Counted from the first letter of the stretch, positions 1 to 8,570 are shown. The stretch: 16,358 bases of DNA from a bacterium (GCA_030431355.1 JAUIJG010000069.1:1-16358), one strand, 5' to 3'. Made by a program: numbers and translations. The notes: generated by a model from the sequence alone, not told the origin.

Positions 1-1958
1 TTAAGGTGATTGAGATCTTGCAGTCCTGTCAAATCTGATGCATAAACAGTACATGCCGCTAACTCGACAATGGCAAGATCCGTCTTGCTCAGATTGACTA
101 AACTTCCTTTCTCGAGAATGCAACTAATGAAGAGCAATCTATTGAGATTTTTGATTTTATATAGTTCTGCCGTATCAGCACTTGAAACCCTGGACAACTT
201 AACTGTTATTGAGAGCAAAGAATCAATACTCTTAGGCAACGCCTCAAGTGAATGCGCTTCTAACTCTCTCAGCGTGAGATATTTCAGCATTTCATTTTTG
301 GCTAGAGCCCTCATATATTGACCACCGGAGGACTCGGCAGAGAAGGTAACTTGTGCTGGCTTTACCTGACTAAAGTAGTACTGGAGTCCTTTGCCTGTGA
401 CGGAATCACATCCATACAAGTGAAACTGGTCAACATTAGGTCCTTTCTTGGTAAGCTCTCTCAATTGCTTGTCCGTCAGTCCCTTGCCTGTGAAATAAAG
501 GTTTTTTGTTGATTTATCCACTACGGCAAGTTGGTGCGGCAGATTATCTTCAGGATCTAGATATTCGTATGGATTGCTGTTATCCAGAATAGTCTGTTGA
601 TAGTGCTCTATCGACTCTTCCGTCTTTTTTGAATCTCTTACACTGATGAAATAGATAACCGCATAAGCCGCAGAACCAAACACGATCAAAGCGAAAGTTA
701 TTGCTATCAAAAGTTTGTTCAAAACGAAAGAATTCTTTTCGAACTTCTGGTCGGGACTCTCATCGGCAGTCAAATCAGACCGCTCCGGCAACTCTTCTTC
801 ATCATCCTGATCACTGTCAACAATCGAGTCTAATTCTCTAATTGCCGACTGAAGATCTTCCACTGACTGAAAACGATTTTCCGGGTCTTTTGCAAGACAC
901 CTGGTGACAATCTGTTCTAGTGAAAGCTGAATGGGCTGTTTAGACCTTTGCGACAAGGAAGGAATTTCACTCTCAGCATGTAGCTTGAGCAATTTCAGCG
1001 GACTCTCATCGACAAATGGGGGGCTGCCGCTTAACAGCTCAAAAGCCACACAACCAAGAGAGTAAATCTCCGAGCTGACTGTATACTTCCGCCCCCGTCC
1101 TGAATCTGGCGCCATATACAATGGCGTACCGGCTATGGTATCTCCCCTTTCAAAAATAGTGTCATCTGAGAACGCTAGACCGAAATCCACAAGTTTGACT
1201 CTCAACCCTTCATTAATACTCTCAATCAAAATATTTTCCGGCTTGATGTCCCGGTGCAGAACCCTCTTAGAATGGCAGTAGCGTAAGGTATCGCACAAGT
1301 TCAACAGAATAAAAAGCGTATCTTCAACACTAAGAAAGTGCCTTTGATTCAGGTATTCCCGCAGACTTAGTCCATCTACATACTCCATAACCATATAAGG
1401 GGCACCACTTTTCTCGGCAAAGTCAAAGACTTTCACCAGTCCGGGGTGAGATAAGCTCCCAAGCGCTTTTACTTCGCTTTGAAAGTCGACAATATCTTCC
1501 GGTTGATGCAGCGTAATGGCCTTTATTGCCACCGTGGTTCCAAGTAATCTGTCTACCGAAAGATATAGAGTACTGTTGCTTGTTGAGCTGATTACCTCTA
1601 TCGGAGCAAATCTTTCGAGCGGAAACTTATCACTGTCAACAGCCATCTCCTCGACAGAGGACAGGTCAACTGAACCCCTCTCAAACTGGCTCTCAAATTC
1701 CGAAGCGGCTCTTTCAACCGGCTCCGGCTCCGAGCATTCACAAACATCAGATCTAAATATCCACTGGGTAAAAGTGCCGGCACGGCCGCGTTTAATTCTC
1801 TTGGCGCACTTCAAACAGACATAAATCGTAGCGTCCGATGTCTCCTCAGAACCAAGAAGATTACATTTACAAAGCGCGACCCATTGCGTTAAAGACCCTG
1901 AAAAACCATCCTGATTTGGTTTCCCGCATTTGCCACAAATGTCGTCAGATTGTGACAC
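1..1958 (-). CDS. Receptor-like Ser/Thr protein kinase with tandem zinc modules, TM helix and LRR-like C-terminus (partial, 3' end off window)
   Basis: An open frame of 652 codons runs off the left edge. No ATG occurs before residue 105. I place the start at GTG 1958, preceded by a TGAGGA Shine-Dalgarno, because it lies just before the first Cys motif and after an in-frame TAA. Residues 8-32 and 48-75 are two related modules (CxxC, then G-S/T-L/F-TQW, then CxC) that look zinc-binding. The kinase domain covers about 114-375: VAIK Lys146, HRDIKPEN Asp237 and DFG Asp258 are present. The Gly-rich loop (about 123-129) has no glycines, APE reads APD (285) and the subdomain IX Asp is Glu297. An acidic linker and a TM helix (about 415-438) follow, then leucine-rich repeat-like sequence from about 480 to the edge. 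This suggests a membrane kinase with a cytosolic zinc/kinase part and an extracytoplasmic repeat sensor. Substrate and ligand are unknown. Confidence 0.88.
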   Translation of the reverse strand, partial: MSQSDDICGKCGKPNQDGFSGSLTQWVALCKCNLLGSEETSDATIYVCLKCAKRIKRGRAGTFTQWIFRSDVCECSEPEPVERAASEFESQFERGSVDLSSVEEMAVDSDKFPLERFAPIEVISSTSNSTLYLSVDRLLGTTVAIKAITLHQPEDIVDFQSEVKALGSLSHPGLVKVFDFAEKSGAPYMVMEYVDGLSLREYLNQRHFLSVEDTLFILLNLCDTLRYCHSKRVLHRDIKPENILIESINEGLRVKLVDFGLAFSDDTIFERGDTIAGTPLYMAPDSGRGRKYTVSSEIYSLGCVAFELLSGSPPFVDESPLKLLKLHAESEIPSLSQRSKQPIQLSLEQIVTRCLAKDPENRFQSVEDLQSAIRELDSIVDSDQDDEEELPERSDLTADESPDQKFEKNSFVLNKLLIAITFALIVFGSAAYAVIYFISVRDSKKTEESIEHYQQTILDNSNPYEYLDPEDNLPHQLAVVDKSTKNLYFTGKGLTDKQLRELTKKGPNVDQFHLYGCDSVTGKGLQYYFSQVKPAQVTFSAESSGGQYMRALAKNEMLKYLTLRELEAHSLEALPKSIDSLLSITVKLSRVSSADTAELYKIKNLNRLLFISCILEKGSLVNLSKTDLAIVELAACTVYASDLTGLQDLNHL

Positions 1959-2060
1959 CCGAATCCTCAGTATTGAGACGTCAATGTCATTTTAACCATT
2001 CTCGCCAATCAGTAAAAGCAGACTGCTTCTACTATCCTGCATAGTTGTATAAACAAAAGG

Positions 2061-2092
2061 AAAAACGGACTCGGGTATTGCACCGGAGTCCG
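2061..2092 (-). terminator. Intrinsic terminator of trxB
   Basis: Read on the minus strand, CGGACTC (2092-2086) pairs with GAGTCCG (2072-2066), followed at once by five T (2065-2061). It begins 33 bases after the trxB stop. It also separates trxB from the downstream kinase gene, so the kinase probably has its own promoter between about 1960 and 2060, though I recognise no clear promoter there. Confidence 0.8.
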
Positions 2093-2125
2093 CTTTCGAA
2101 TCGATGAAAAGGTTGGGATTCCCAG

Positions 2126-3130
2126 TTAGCGCTTGGACCTCTTTGAGCGCTTCTTGCCTGCCTTCTTCTTGGGCTTAGCTTCCTCCGATATGGAAGCCGT
2201 CAGAGATTCCAGATACCATTGCGCTTCCAGAGCAGCCTGACAGCCGGAACCAGCCGCCGTGACCGCCTGACGGTACTTCGAGTCCTGCACATCGCCGGCC
2301 GCGAAGACGCCCTCGATACTGGTTCTGGTATCAGTTGTTCTGATATAGCCTTTCTCGTCCAGCTCAAGAGCACCAGCAAAGATTGAGGTAACAGGTTTAT
2401 GACCGATGGCGATGAAAACACCGTCGACGGGGACTTCGGAAAGTTCTCCCGACTTCAAATTCTTGATCTTGACCCGGTCGACCACACCGCCATGTTCGCT
2501 TTCAGCGGCGAGAATCTCTTCCAGGGCAGACTCAAGAATGAACTCGATCTTTTCGTTGTCCCTGGCGCGCTGCACCATGATCGGAGAAGCACGGAACTGA
2601 TCTCGTCGATGCACAACCTTGACCGAAGATGCAAATCGTGTAAGGAAAATCGCCTCTTCCATCGCCGCGTCACCACCACCGACAACGATCACATCCTTGC
2701 CGCGATAGAAAAATCCATCACAGGTGGCACAGACTGAAACTCCACGTCCGGTGAGAGCTTTTTCCGAGTCCAGACCAAGCATGCGCGGCTGAGCACCGGT
2801 CGAGATAATCACGGAAAGAGCTTCAATTTCCTGGCTTTCGGTCTTGATTTTGAACGGCTTATTGGAAAAATCGACCGAAACCACTGACTCGGAAAGAAAC
2901 TCGGTGCCAAATCTCTCAGCCTGTTGACGCATGGACTGCATCAATTCATTGCCGTCGACACCATCGGCGAAACCAGGGTAATTTTCAACTTCAGTGGTAG
3001 TTGTAAGCTGACCACCCGGTTGAATCCCTTCAATCATCAATGGCTCAAGCTGGGCCCGAGCCGTGTAAATCGCTGCGGTAAGGCCGCTAGGTCCACCGCC
3101 GATAATCACCACATTTCTCAGAGTTTTCAT
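2126..3130 (-). CDS. trxB: Thioredoxin reductase (NADPH) with lysine/arginine-rich C-terminal tail
   Basis: A low-molecular-weight thioredoxin reductase of 334 residues, which moves electrons from NADPH through FAD to thioredoxin in the cytoplasm. Visible motifs are GGGPSG (11-16, FAD dinucleotide fold), the redox pair CATC (Cys134 and Cys137), GGGDAAMEE (151-159, NADPH fold), HRRDQFRAS (174-182) and the FAD site GVFAAGD (274-280). A longer in-frame ATG at 3184 exists, but ATG 3130 has a GGAG seven bases upstream and matches the usual family start (MKTLRNVVIIGGG). The body ends as usual near residue 311. An extra tail follows, with 12 Lys/Arg among the last 16 residues (KPKKKAGKKRSKRSKR). Such tails are not typical of TrxB. 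The gene is monocistronic, with its own terminator. Confidence 0.96.
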   Translation of the reverse strand: MKTLRNVVIIGGGPSGLTAAIYTARAQLEPLMIEGIQPGGQLTTTTEVENYPGFADGVDGNELMQSMRQQAERFGTEFLSESVVSVDFSNKPFKIKTESQEIEALSVIISTGAQPRMLGLDSEKALTGRGVSVCATCDGFFYRGKDVIVVGGGDAAMEEAIFLTRFASSVKVVHRRDQFRASPIMVQRARDNEKIEFILESALEEILAAESEHGGVVDRVKIKNLKSGELSEVPVDGVFIAIGHKPVTSIFAGALELDEKGYIRTTDTRTSIEGVFAAGDVQDSKYRQAVTAAGSGCQAALEAQWYLESLTASISEEAKPKKKAGKKRSKRSKR

Positions 3131-3791
3131 GTTCGACTCCGCAAAATTATTGTTTGATTTGTTGTAGCAACTCTTCTGAAGCAAATCAGAGAGCTAAATA
3201 ACTGCTGGTGAAAGACGTATAACTACTGGATATATCCGCAAAAGTGGCAAAGAAAGATACTTCACTATAGGGTTCGGAAAGGTTCTAATTTAACCGCCAA
3301 AAATTAGAAGATCGTTGAAAAACACTTCTTGCCTGATTCCGCCCAATAGTCAAGGTATCGGACCTAGCACCCCTTGGCTAACTCAACATCTGTGATATTG
3401 AGCTGCGCATATGTATGAGTTTTACCGGCCTACACCCTTTGACAGCAGCTAATACAGTTGGTTGTCATAAATTTGCGCGATCTTCACCAGGCATGAATGA
3501 TAATGGCGGTGGTAATTGCTATTGAGCTGATGTCCCACACATTCAAAACAGCTTGATGCATCTATAGTTCTTGAAAAACAGCGAAAGAAGCAGATAGATT
3601 TTTAAGAACAACTATTTTTTCAGCAAGAGTGTTATTTCTTTCAGCACAATTCAACTTAAGTTCAAAGACAACTAGTTTGTACCAGCATTACCCGGCAGAG
3701 CCTGTTAGCCTTGCCGACTTATGCTGCGTCAATGAACTTGGTTGAAGAGCGACAAAATTAGTGAAGTGTGTCAACTTCCAAGGAGACCACT
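3131..3791. other. Non-coding gap between divergent trxB and pepA
   Basis: About 660 bases between divergent genes, AT-rich, with no convincing ORF or RNA gene. It must hold promoters for both genes, but I find no unambiguous -35/-10 pair. TTGACA near 3438 has only a weak partner downstream. A small imperfect hairpin (CTCAACATC / GATATTGAG) lies near 3380-3401 without a T-run. Confidence 0.6.
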
Positions 3792-5351
3792 ATGAAACCG
3801 GAAGTAAATGTTACCTCTGGGAAACTCGCTTCGACCCTGAAAAAGATGACCGGGGAGAGATTCAGCATTGTTTTGATTATGTTTTCCGGAGCCGGCGAAG
3901 GCATGAAAAACCCGCACTTAGAAGCCGTGGATGAAATCACCGGAGGACTTCTCAGTCGCAGGATTGAGCATGACGGCTTCGACCCAAGGTACAAGCAGTC
4001 AAAAGTGATCGACACCGATCTCTCTTTCGAGGGCCTGGACAAGATCATTTTGCTGGGACTGGGACAGCGTTCGAGATTGACCGCGGACGGACTCAGAGAA
4101 GTACTGGCTGAGGCCTTCACCGCTGCCAGAGACACCGTCCATGCGGAACATCTGATCTTCCCGCTCATCGATGTGGACCTGAACAGTTTCTGCGTGGAAC
4201 AATTTGCCCAGGTCGTTGCCGAGTATTGTGTTCTGGCAGACTATGAGCCGAATCACTCAAAAACCGGTCCCTGGCTCGATGAAGCGGAACAAACCCATCT
4301 CAAATCGCTGACCTTAATCGCCGGACGCAACTCGCTAAAAGCAGCCAAACGAGGAGCCGCTTTCGGCGTTAACCTGGGTGAGGCGACATGCCTGGCGAGG
4401 AATCTGGTCAACGAGCCACCCTCAAAGATGACCGCAAGGAGACTGGCAAAGGCTGCCAGTGAAGTGGCTTCCAACTCTGAAGGGATTATCACTTGCAGAG
4501 TCTACGGCAAACAGGATATCCGCCGCATGAAGATGGGCGGACTACTAGCCGTAAACAAAGGCTCCAAAGAGATGCCGAGCTTTATCGAATTGAGCTACGA
4601 CCCTGCCAGCGGTGCCACTCAAGATTGCCTCGCGTTAGTCGGAAAAGGTGTCACATTCGATACCGGCGGGCTGAACATAAAAGACTACACCAGCATGAAA
4701 GACATGAAGATGGATATGGCAGGAGCCGCTTCTGTAATCGCAGCCATGTCTTTGATTTCAGCTATCAAACCTCGCATCTCAGTGCGAGCCCTGGTGGCAG
4801 CCACCGACAATCAGATCTCGGCAGAAGCCTTCCTGCAAGGAGACATTATCACGACAATGTCCGGCAAAACTGTCGAGGTCGGGCATACCGACGCGGAAGG
4901 AAGACTCACCCTGGCTGATGCCTTGCATTATGCCCAGGAACAGTGTGAAGCCACAATGATAGTCGACCTGGCTACCCTAACCGGAGCCGTGGAAGAAGCT
5001 CTGGGCTCCTATGTGACCGGAGTATTCGGCAATCAAGAACGTTTCACAAGAAAAGTTCTGAAAGCGGCCAGGCTCGCCGGAGAGACCATGCACGAATTGC
5101 CAATGCCCGCTATCTACCGGGAGGAAAACAAAAGCCCAATGGCAGACCTGACCAACGACGGCTCAGGTCCCGGAGCTATCACCGCCGCCTGGTTCCTGCG
5201 TGAATTCGTGAACGAAGGCGTCGAATGGGTTCATGCCGATATCGGCGGAACAGCCTTTCGAACAAACGCCAACGCCCACGGTATCGAGCCTGCCGGCGGC
5301 ACCGGTGTGGGGGTGAGAACCCTTGCCCAGCTTCTATTGTCTTTCGCCTGA
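3792..5351 (+). CDS. pepA: Leucyl aminopeptidase, M17 family
   Basis: A cytosolic two-metal aminopeptidase of 519 residues (E. coli PepA has 503) that removes N-terminal residues from peptides. Upstream GTG 3768 is in frame, but ATG 3792 follows a perfect AAGGAG (3780-3785) with a 6-base spacer and is preferred. The N-terminal macrodomain-like part ends before VNEPPSKMTARRLA. The catalytic part shows GKGVTFDTGG (Lys285, Asp290), MDMAG (Asp308) and HTDAEGR (Asp367, Glu369, Arg371). These line up with E. coli Lys270, Asp275, Asp293, Asp352, Glu354 and Arg356, so all metal ligands and the bicarbonate-site Arg are kept. The residue before TDAEGR, usually Asn, is His365. The gene stands alone and ends in a strong terminator. 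Its role is probably general peptide turnover. Confidence 0.96.
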   Translation: MKPEVNVTSGKLASTLKKMTGERFSIVLIMFSGAGEGMKNPHLEAVDEITGGLLSRRIEHDGFDPRYKQSKVIDTDLSFEGLDKIILLGLGQRSRLTADGLREVLAEAFTAARDTVHAEHLIFPLIDVDLNSFCVEQFAQVVAEYCVLADYEPNHSKTGPWLDEAEQTHLKSLTLIAGRNSLKAAKRGAAFGVNLGEATCLARNLVNEPPSKMTARRLAKAASEVASNSEGIITCRVYGKQDIRRMKMGGLLAVNKGSKEMPSFIELSYDPASGATQDCLALVGKGVTFDTGGLNIKDYTSMKDMKMDMAGAASVIAAMSLISAIKPRISVRALVAATDNQISAEAFLQGDIITTMSGKTVEVGHTDAEGRLTLADALHYAQEQCEATMIVDLATLTGAVEEALGSYVTGVFGNQERFTRKVLKAARLAGETMHELPMPAIYREENKSPMADLTNDGSGPGAITAAWFLREFVNEGVEWVHADIGGTAFRTNANAHGIEPAGGTGVGVRTLAQLLLSFA

Positions 5352-5390
5352 CAGATAACCTGATTTGAAGGAACCCTGTCGGATGTTTTA

Positions 5391-5435
5391 GCGAAACGCG
5401 TTCTTCTCTAGAAAGAGGAGCCGCGTTTTGCTTTT
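5391..5435 (+). terminator. Intrinsic terminator of pepA
   Basis: GCGAAACGCG (5391-5400) pairs with CGCGTTTTGC (5422-5431) with one G-T wobble. The stem continues inward through TTCTCT/AGAGGA, and four T follow. It lies 39 bases after the pepA stop. Confidence 0.82.
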
Positions 5436-5511
5436 CAAAATCTTTCTACTGCTTCTTATAGTATTTTTAATCAAAAGAAAAAAATTGAAACATCTGTGGA
5501 ATCTGAGCAAA

Positions 5512-5559
5512 GGTGGAAGGCTGAACTCATCAACACTGTGATTCATTCAGCCGTCCACC
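5512..5559 (-). terminator. Inverted repeat, possible terminator of the plsC-like gene
   Basis: Arms of 14 bases (5512-5525 GGTGGAAGGCTGAA; 5546-5559 TTCAGCCGTCCACC) pair with a single internal mismatch and a 20-base loop. On the minus strand the hairpin is followed by TTT only, so termination is plausible but weak. It lies about 90 bases past the stop of the minus-strand acyltransferase gene, between convergent genes. Confidence 0.45.
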
Positions 5560-5648
5560 TGCTGCCCAATATCAATTAAAGAATTGTGCTCATACTTGTC
5601 GAATCAAGGCGACTAACTCGCTCAACCTTCTCTAACAGCCGGCGGCAC

Positions 5649-6404
5649 CTAAGCACCACCTGTAGTTTCACAGACCGCGTCGGTGATATCCAGACGCAGC
5701 AGCCTTGTCAGCTCCGTGGCGTCCAATGAATCCAGAGAACTCAGATAGATAGGAGGATCAACGGTAATTGTCACACCTTTACGCCAGTGGAAGAACATCT
5801 TTCCAAAGCTGAGGGCGCTGTCTTCATGCCGGTTCCCATAGCAGATGTGCATCGGCACAATCGCCACAGGTTTGCTCCGGTTCAACTTTTCAAACGCGCC
5901 GATACTAATCCAGGCAGGTCCCTTTTTAAATCGCAGGTATTCACCGCTGGGGCTGATCTTGCCTTCCGGAAAAATCATGATGTTGACTCCGCCGGAAGCA
6001 AGCAGATCAGTTGCCGGCTCAATGACGGTTCTGCCACGGGATCTGTCCACAGGAAAACAACCCATACTGCCCATGAGAATTCCCTTGATTCCAAAGAATC
6101 CGCGCATTTCCTCAACCGCCGACATGTAGTGCATGTTGTCAGGCATTTGAGGAACCACGGCGATTGCATCAAGCAGGGAGCTGTGATTAGGGCAGAAAAT
6201 CGTATATCCGTCTGCTTTCAAATTCTCGGCACCGATTACAGTCACTTTGCCGATTTGAATAAACGCCCAGAAACTGCCTATCGCTTTGCCAATTTTGACA
6301 AGAGCAGGGACGCGTCTGGGAATAAAACCGCTTGTCACACAGAGTTGAGCATAATTCCGAAATCTACGCCACAACGAAGAGCGGCTTCTTTTGGTAGGTT
6401 TCAT
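5649..6404 (-). CDS. plsC: 1-acyl-sn-glycerol-3-phosphate acyltransferase family protein (PlsC-like)
   Basis: A 251-residue acyltransferase of the PlsC/LPLAT family, which transfers an acyl chain to lysophosphatidate (or a related acceptor) at the inner membrane during phospholipid synthesis. The catalytic NHSSLLD box is at 73-79 (His74, Asp79). The second conserved block FPVDRSRGR is at 117-125 and FPEG at 145-148. The N-terminal 50 residues are basic and amphipathic/hydrophobic, consistent with membrane association. An in-frame ATG at 6485 would add 27 residues, but ATG 6404 has GGAG seven bases upstream. No pathway neighbours are present, so the exact acceptor and acyl donor are not shown. 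Confidence 0.92.
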   Translation of the reverse strand: MKPTKRSRSSLWRRFRNYAQLCVTSGFIPRRVPALVKIGKAIGSFWAFIQIGKVTVIGAENLKADGYTIFCPNHSSLLDAIAVVPQMPDNMHYMSAVEEMRGFFGIKGILMGSMGCFPVDRSRGRTVIEPATDLLASGGVNIMIFPEGKISPSGEYLRFKKGPAWISIGAFEKLNRSKPVAIVPMHICYGNRHEDSALSFGKMFFHWRKGVTITVDPPIYLSSLDSLDATELTRLLRLDITDAVCETTGGA

Positions 6405-6872
6405 AAGAAGTCTCCATATGTCATTGACCACAGCCGATTCTTGAAACCTTGAGAGCAAGAGCAACAAGACTGGCTGAGTGATCAAGCAAATTTGTTCAGC
6501 CGAAGCTGATGGTTATTAGTTTTAGTTTTAGTTCTGGGATGCGGAAATATAGTTTCTGTCAAAAAATAAATTTGAATATAAAAGCTCGTTGAGTCTAAAG
6601 CTATCAACCTGAGAGAATCCTCCGATTTGAGAACCTGGGCGACACGCCGACATTCCCCATGACATTCAAGTCCGATTCAATTCCCCCGCATTCCCCATGT
6701 ATCAATACAAACAAGGATTCTCCCCAGGGGATGTCAAAAGCCCTTTTGATATTGCGCACTTAGCGCAAAGCGGAAAGGAAATAAAAGTCAAGATTGGCAG
6801 TGAATAAAGTTTTGACTCTCCTTATTTGAGTTAGACTCATCGGATGATGTAATCACCGTAACGACAGAGTAG
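6405..6872. other. Non-coding gap between divergent plsC and hisS
   Basis: About 470 AT-rich bases without a supported gene. An 11-base direct repeat CATTCCCCATG occurs at 6651-6661 and 6689-6699. A short AGTTTT tandem repeat lies near 6517-6533. TTGACT (6812-6817) and TTGAGT (6826-6831) are possible -35 elements for hisS, but neither has a good -10 at the right spacing. Confidence 0.55.
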
Positions 6873-8204
6873 ATGGCAATGTCAAAACAAGAAACCCTTC
6901 GTGCAACCCCCGCCAAAGGCACCCGTGATATCCTCCCGGATGAGTCGGCGCTGAGAGACTGGGCCACCCAGGTTATAAAAAAGACTTACCGTGAACATGG
7001 CTTCACCTCCATCGAAACACCTGCCCTGGAAAATATCGATCTACTAAAAAGAGGCGAAGGTGGCGAAAACCTTCAGTTGATTTTTGAAATTTTGAAGCGC
7101 GGAGAGAAGTTAGAAAAAGCCGTATCAGGAAACGGCAAGCAGACTGAGCTGTCGGACCTGGGTCTGAGATTTGATCTTACCGTTCCACTGGTACGCTACT
7201 ATGCCAACAACGTCAACGATTTACCCACCCCTTTTAAGGCTATTCAAATAGGAAATGTCTGGCGGGCGGAACGACCACAAAAGGGTAGATACAGACAGTT
7301 CACCCAGTGCGACATAGATATCATCGGTTTGAAATCTACTTTCGCCGAGCTGGATCTATTGAACGCAAGTACCACAGCCCTCCTCTCCCTTGGACTGGAA
7401 GACTTCACCCTGAGAATAAACGATAGAAGATATTTGCAGGAGATTGCCGGATTTTGCGGTTTCGATAAATCCAGCTGGGAAAGAGTTTTCATCGCCATAG
7501 ACAAACTGGACAAAATCGGTCTCAAAGGCGTCAAGGAAGAATTGGGACAGGTTAGCCACGGCTCTGAAGAAGCGATCGAAAAGCTATCTCAACTATTCAC
7601 AACCATATCGCCTTTACTCGAAGACACTACAAGTAGTGGCACACAGCAAGTCGAATCAATGATAAGCACCCTACCCACGCCAAATGATCTGGAGTGCTTA
7701 CAAAACCTAAAAGCATTAATTGAGGCTGTCTCCAAAGCAGGAAAGAATTTCAAAGCTGTCTTCGACCCAACCCTGGTAAGAGGCATGGGCTACTATACCG
7801 GACCCATTTTTGAAATCTCCGCGCCGGGCTCCAAATCTTCTGTCGCCGGTGGAGGGCGTTACGATCACATGATCGGCAAATTCCTCGGCAGAGAAGTTCC
7901 CGCCTGCGGATTCTCCCTGGGCTTTGAGAGAATAATCTCTATTCTGGCGGAAAAGAATTTTTCCATCCCTGAAAAAATAGAATTGACGGCTCTTATTTAC
8001 GACCAGGGCAGAGACTCCCTGACCGGCGTAATGGAAGCTTTCCAAAAGCTGAAATCAGACTCCGGATCGGCAAACGTGAGTCTGGTTCCCCGTAGAAAAG
8101 ACATGAAAAAACAGCTGGATCAACTGAAAAGCCAGGGACTGGCAAAATTCTGTGTCTTTCGCGGCGACCCGGCGGATAATTTGGAAGTCAAAAATCTTGA
8201 CTGA
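6873..8204 (+). CDS. hisS: Histidyl-tRNA synthetase
   Basis: A class II aminoacyl-tRNA synthetase of 443 residues that charges tRNA-His. Visible elements are KGTRDILPDE (15-24), RFDLTVPLVRYYA (99-111), the motif 2 region RAERPQKGRYRQFTQCDID (131-149), the histidine-specific RGMGYYTG (303-310), SVAGGGRYD (323-331) and motif 3 GFSLGFERI (346-354). The complete histidine-specific motifs argue against the paralogue HisZ. The anticodon-binding domain (about 370-443) ends at LEVKNLD, some 20 residues before a typical HisRS ends. ATG 6873 and ATG 6879 are both possible starts, and the upstream Shine-Dalgarno is weak. The gene converges on the next one with a 3-base gap and no visible terminator between them. 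Confidence 0.96.
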   Translation: MAMSKQETLRATPAKGTRDILPDESALRDWATQVIKKTYREHGFTSIETPALENIDLLKRGEGGENLQLIFEILKRGEKLEKAVSGNGKQTELSDLGLRFDLTVPLVRYYANNVNDLPTPFKAIQIGNVWRAERPQKGRYRQFTQCDIDIIGLKSTFAELDLLNASTTALLSLGLEDFTLRINDRRYLQEIAGFCGFDKSSWERVFIAIDKLDKIGLKGVKEELGQVSHGSEEAIEKLSQLFTTISPLLEDTTSSGTQQVESMISTLPTPNDLECLQNLKALIEAVSKAGKNFKAVFDPTLVRGMGYYTGPIFEISAPGSKSSVAGGGRYDHMIGKFLGREVPACGFSLGFERIISILAEKNFSIPEKIELTALIYDQGRDSLTGVMEAFQKLKSDSGSANVSLVPRRKDMKKQLDQLKSQGLAKFCVFRGDPADNLEVKNLD

Positions 8205-8207
8205 CCA

Positions 8208-8570
8208 TTAGTGCCACCAGGAACAAGAGGCAGTCTGGGTGTAAAACATAAACCCGGAAAAGCCGCCCAGTAGCGCTCCTATGAAAGCACCTAATAGCGG
8301 TTTATCGCCCATGAGATTGGTGATCAGATAGCCTGCCAGACCGAGCACCAGGGCGCAAGACAATACAACAAACGCCACAAGAGTCTGCCCTTCTATATTG
8401 AAAGAACGGGCAAGCATCATAAGCGTAACCAGGGCGCCTCCCACAAACATAGTCAACGCCAGAAGACTGATGACCGAACCCATGGTAGTTCTGGTCTTGC
8501 TTGTGACCACATCGGAAGAAGAATCGGAATCCTGCTCCTGCAAAGGGGTTTCATTGGTCTCTTCGGACAT
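8208..8570 (-). CDS. Small three-helix membrane protein of unknown function
   Basis: A protein of 120 residues. The first 30 are hydrophilic and rich in Glu/Asp/Ser/Thr. Three hydrophobic segments follow at about 31-54, 62-87 and 91-111, the last one Gly-rich (LLGAFIGALLGGFSGFMF). The C-terminus is TASCSWWH. I do not recognise a family. A GGAG lies 11 bases before the ATG, slightly far but usable. It is divergent from the radical SAM gene and overlaps the likely 3' untranslated region of hisS, so read-through transcripts of hisS would be antisense to it. Confidence 0.75.
   Translation of the reverse strand: MSEETNETPLQEQDSDSSSDVVTSKTRTTMGSVISLLALTMFVGGALVTLMMLARSFNIEGQTLVAFVVLSCALVLGLAGYLITNLMGDKPLLGAFIGALLGGFSGFMFYTQTASCSWWH

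Noticed and set aside
3131..3184. An 18-residue N-terminal extension of thioredoxin reductase
   Set aside because: The extension is polar, has no ribosome site and precedes a well-placed GGAG and ATG at 3130 that match the family start.
5787..6452. A 221-codon open frame on the plus strand
   Set aside because: It is antisense to the acyltransferase, which has intact NHxxxxD and FPEG motifs. There is no independent evidence for it.
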